Shown here one piece after another: positions 63,361 through 64,000 of a DNA stretch of 64,000 bases. Location: contig NZ_FQVL01000004.1 in NCBI RefSeq assembly GCF_900129355.1, positions 62,001 through 126,000 of the forward strand. Direction: 5' to 3'. Source of the DNA: Seinonella peptonophila. GTDB taxonomy: Bacteria; Bacillota; Bacilli; Thermoactinomycetales; Thermoactinomycetaceae. The notes beneath the pieces were generated by a model. That model saw nothing but the letters and a program-made list of their open reading frames with translations. It searched no databases and had not been told where the DNA came from. The position numbers and the translations under genes were made by a program. Numbering within the stretch: position 1 is the stretch's first letter; each line of letters starts with the position of its first letter.

Positions 63361-63481
63361 TGCCTAGGGAATAAATCGTTGTGCTGTACCATTAGGATAA
63401 CATAATTGTGATTGTTATGCGTATGTTTGAATTTATTCAACTCAGGAATTTATTTGCGTATAGACTGTAAAACACAAAACG

Positions 63482-63552
63482 CGACAGCCACACATCCTGC
63501 AAGCCCAGATCAGAACGTCGCCGTACGATCTTGTAACTTTGTCTACAAACTA
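63482..63552 (+). repeat. Terminator-associated repeat, right half only (copy F1)
   Basis: Matches the right part of copies B/C: GCAAGCCCAGATCAGAACGT, CGCCGT, then CTTTGTCTACAAACTA. The left half is replaced by the upstream region of cassette 3. Confidence 0.7.
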
Positions 63553-63554
63553 AA

Positions 63555-63577
63555 CCCACCTCCATAGCAGAGGTGGG
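63555..63577. terminator. Hairpin shared by two oppositely oriented repeats
   Basis: CCCACCTC-CATAGCA-GAGGTGGG. It stands at the right end of F1 and of F2 at once. Confidence 0.7.
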
Positions 63578-63921
63578 CATTGTAGATAAAGTGATGTTTC
63601 CATCATATTTCACGCTTCGCCTTCATTTCAGGATGCGTTGATGTCTTCAAGGCACCACGTCTGCCTGCTCAGGACGGTATCAACTCGGCTATCGCGTCAT
63701 AGTGAGACTTTGCAGCGATAGCTGCTTAGCAAAACTTGTGCACAGAGTGTGCAGACCGTGCTACCACCTCCTACTCTTCACTACACTTAACAAGGCTTTG
63801 TAGTGCCAAGTAAAATGCGGGTTAAGGAGCATTTTCCGTCCGCAGCGAAATCACGATTTCTCCTTCTTCAGCCCAATTGTATGCCCTCTCCTTTTAATCA
63901 ATTGGGTTTTTCATCAGTCTG
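63578..63921 (-). repeat. Terminator-associated repeat, E-type core (copy F2)
   Basis: On the minus strand runs from CAGACTGATGAAAAACC to CACTTTATCTACAATG. The core has CCGAGTTGATACCG, CCTGAGC, and CCTTGAAGACA as in copy E; GGCAC pairs with GTGCC where copy E has GGCGC with GCGCC, a compensatory change. Longer than E because of an inserted hairpin-rich stretch. Confidence 0.75.
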
Positions 63922-63946
63922 ACCACCTCTATCATAGAAGTTGGGT
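63922..63946. terminator. Outer hairpin of copy F2
   Basis: ACCACCTCT-ATCATAG-AAGTTGGGT, related to the inner hairpin at 63555-63577, in line with a duplicated target palindrome. Confidence 0.6.
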
Positions 63947-63961
63947 TTAATGTGTAAGCAT

Positions 63962-64000
63962 TATTGTTTGCCTTCATATTCCCAGCCAGCGACCCAGCTG
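63962..64000 (-). CDS. 3' end of an unidentified gene
   Basis: Last twelve codons, SWVAGWEYEGKQ, and TAA on the minus strand. The rest lies beyond the window. Too short to identify. Confidence 0.4.

Noticed and set aside
62249-63440. Long open frames on both strands over the GC-rich cassette 3, including a 372-codon plus-strand frame
   Set aside because: High GC removes stops in all frames. Only the frame 62285-63274 on the minus strand has a ribosome site, membrane helices and natural composition; the others are Arg/Asp/His-rich shadows.
20207-63921. CRISPR array or group II intron as explanation for the repeats
   Set aside because: Copies are dispersed, 250-350 bases long, without spacer pattern, without intron domain V-like sequence or reverse transcriptase.

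Overview
The window is a low-GC (roughly 38-40% by eye), dense bacterial chromosome segment from an endospore-forming member of the Bacillota. Pointers are the dacA-serS order with a T-box in front of serS, frequent TTG/GTG starts behind strong AGGAGG sites, Bce-type and Lnr-type antibiotic-sensing modules, and a group of spore or cell-wall genes (a CwlD-like amidase, a YhcN/YlaJ lipoprotein, NodB-type and YibQ-type deacetylases, a PIG-L deacetylase). A Thermoactinomycetaceae-like host fits best; this is inferred from gene content only. No phage, CRISPR array or complete insertion sequence was seen.

Layout. 0-8 kb: the end of dacA, T-box and serS, a lipoprotein, a CDF cation exporter, a tandem pair of zeta-like P-loop kinases (the second carries an in-frame TAA) and a MarR/hydrolase pair. 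8-15 kb: lipoproteins, an OmpR-type two-component system with a propeller lipoprotein, a YjgB-like protein, an MFS carrier and a quinone-reductase-like flavoprotein. 15.4-18.6 kb: an island in which two strikingly GC-rich paralogous genes with a shared 5' leader flank a helical orphan protein. 18.8-31.6 kb: small regulator/enzyme units (MBL-TetR, LacI-controlled adenine deaminase with a YczE-like protein, SnoaL-like proteins with an FMN reductase, an ArsR-SRPBCC fusion, SDR-SnoaL-TetR, a VanY-like peptidase). 32-38 kb: a GC-richer MFS carrier, a decayed tRNA-Ser copy and a 1326-residue Pls-type non-ribosomal peptide synthetase whose selectivity residues point to lysine or another diamino acid, followed by an orphan T-box leader. 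39-48.4 kb: an M28 peptidase, DedA, a BceABRS-like module and decayed gene ends. 48.6-56.6 kb: tRNA-Ser(UGA), a DUF421 protein, a secreted protein, an Lnr-like five-gene module and a methyltransferase. 56.6-62.2 kb: cell-wall and spore genes and an extended superoxide dismutase. 62.2-63.4 kb: a third GC-rich cassette encoding an orphan membrane protein. The right end carries two copies of a dispersed repeat.

How the parts relate. Much of the window concerns envelope biosynthesis, antibiotic sensing and efflux, and one likely secondary-metabolite or polyamino-acid synthetase. A family of 250-350 nt intergenic repeats with imperfect terminal inverted repeats sits between duplicated terminator hairpins, apparently a non-autonomous mobile element that targets terminators; two copies share a structured internal core. 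The most novel-looking items are the GC-rich cassettes with their shared leader and roughly 100-residue domain, the terminator-targeting repeat, the orphan T-box and the Pls-like synthetase.
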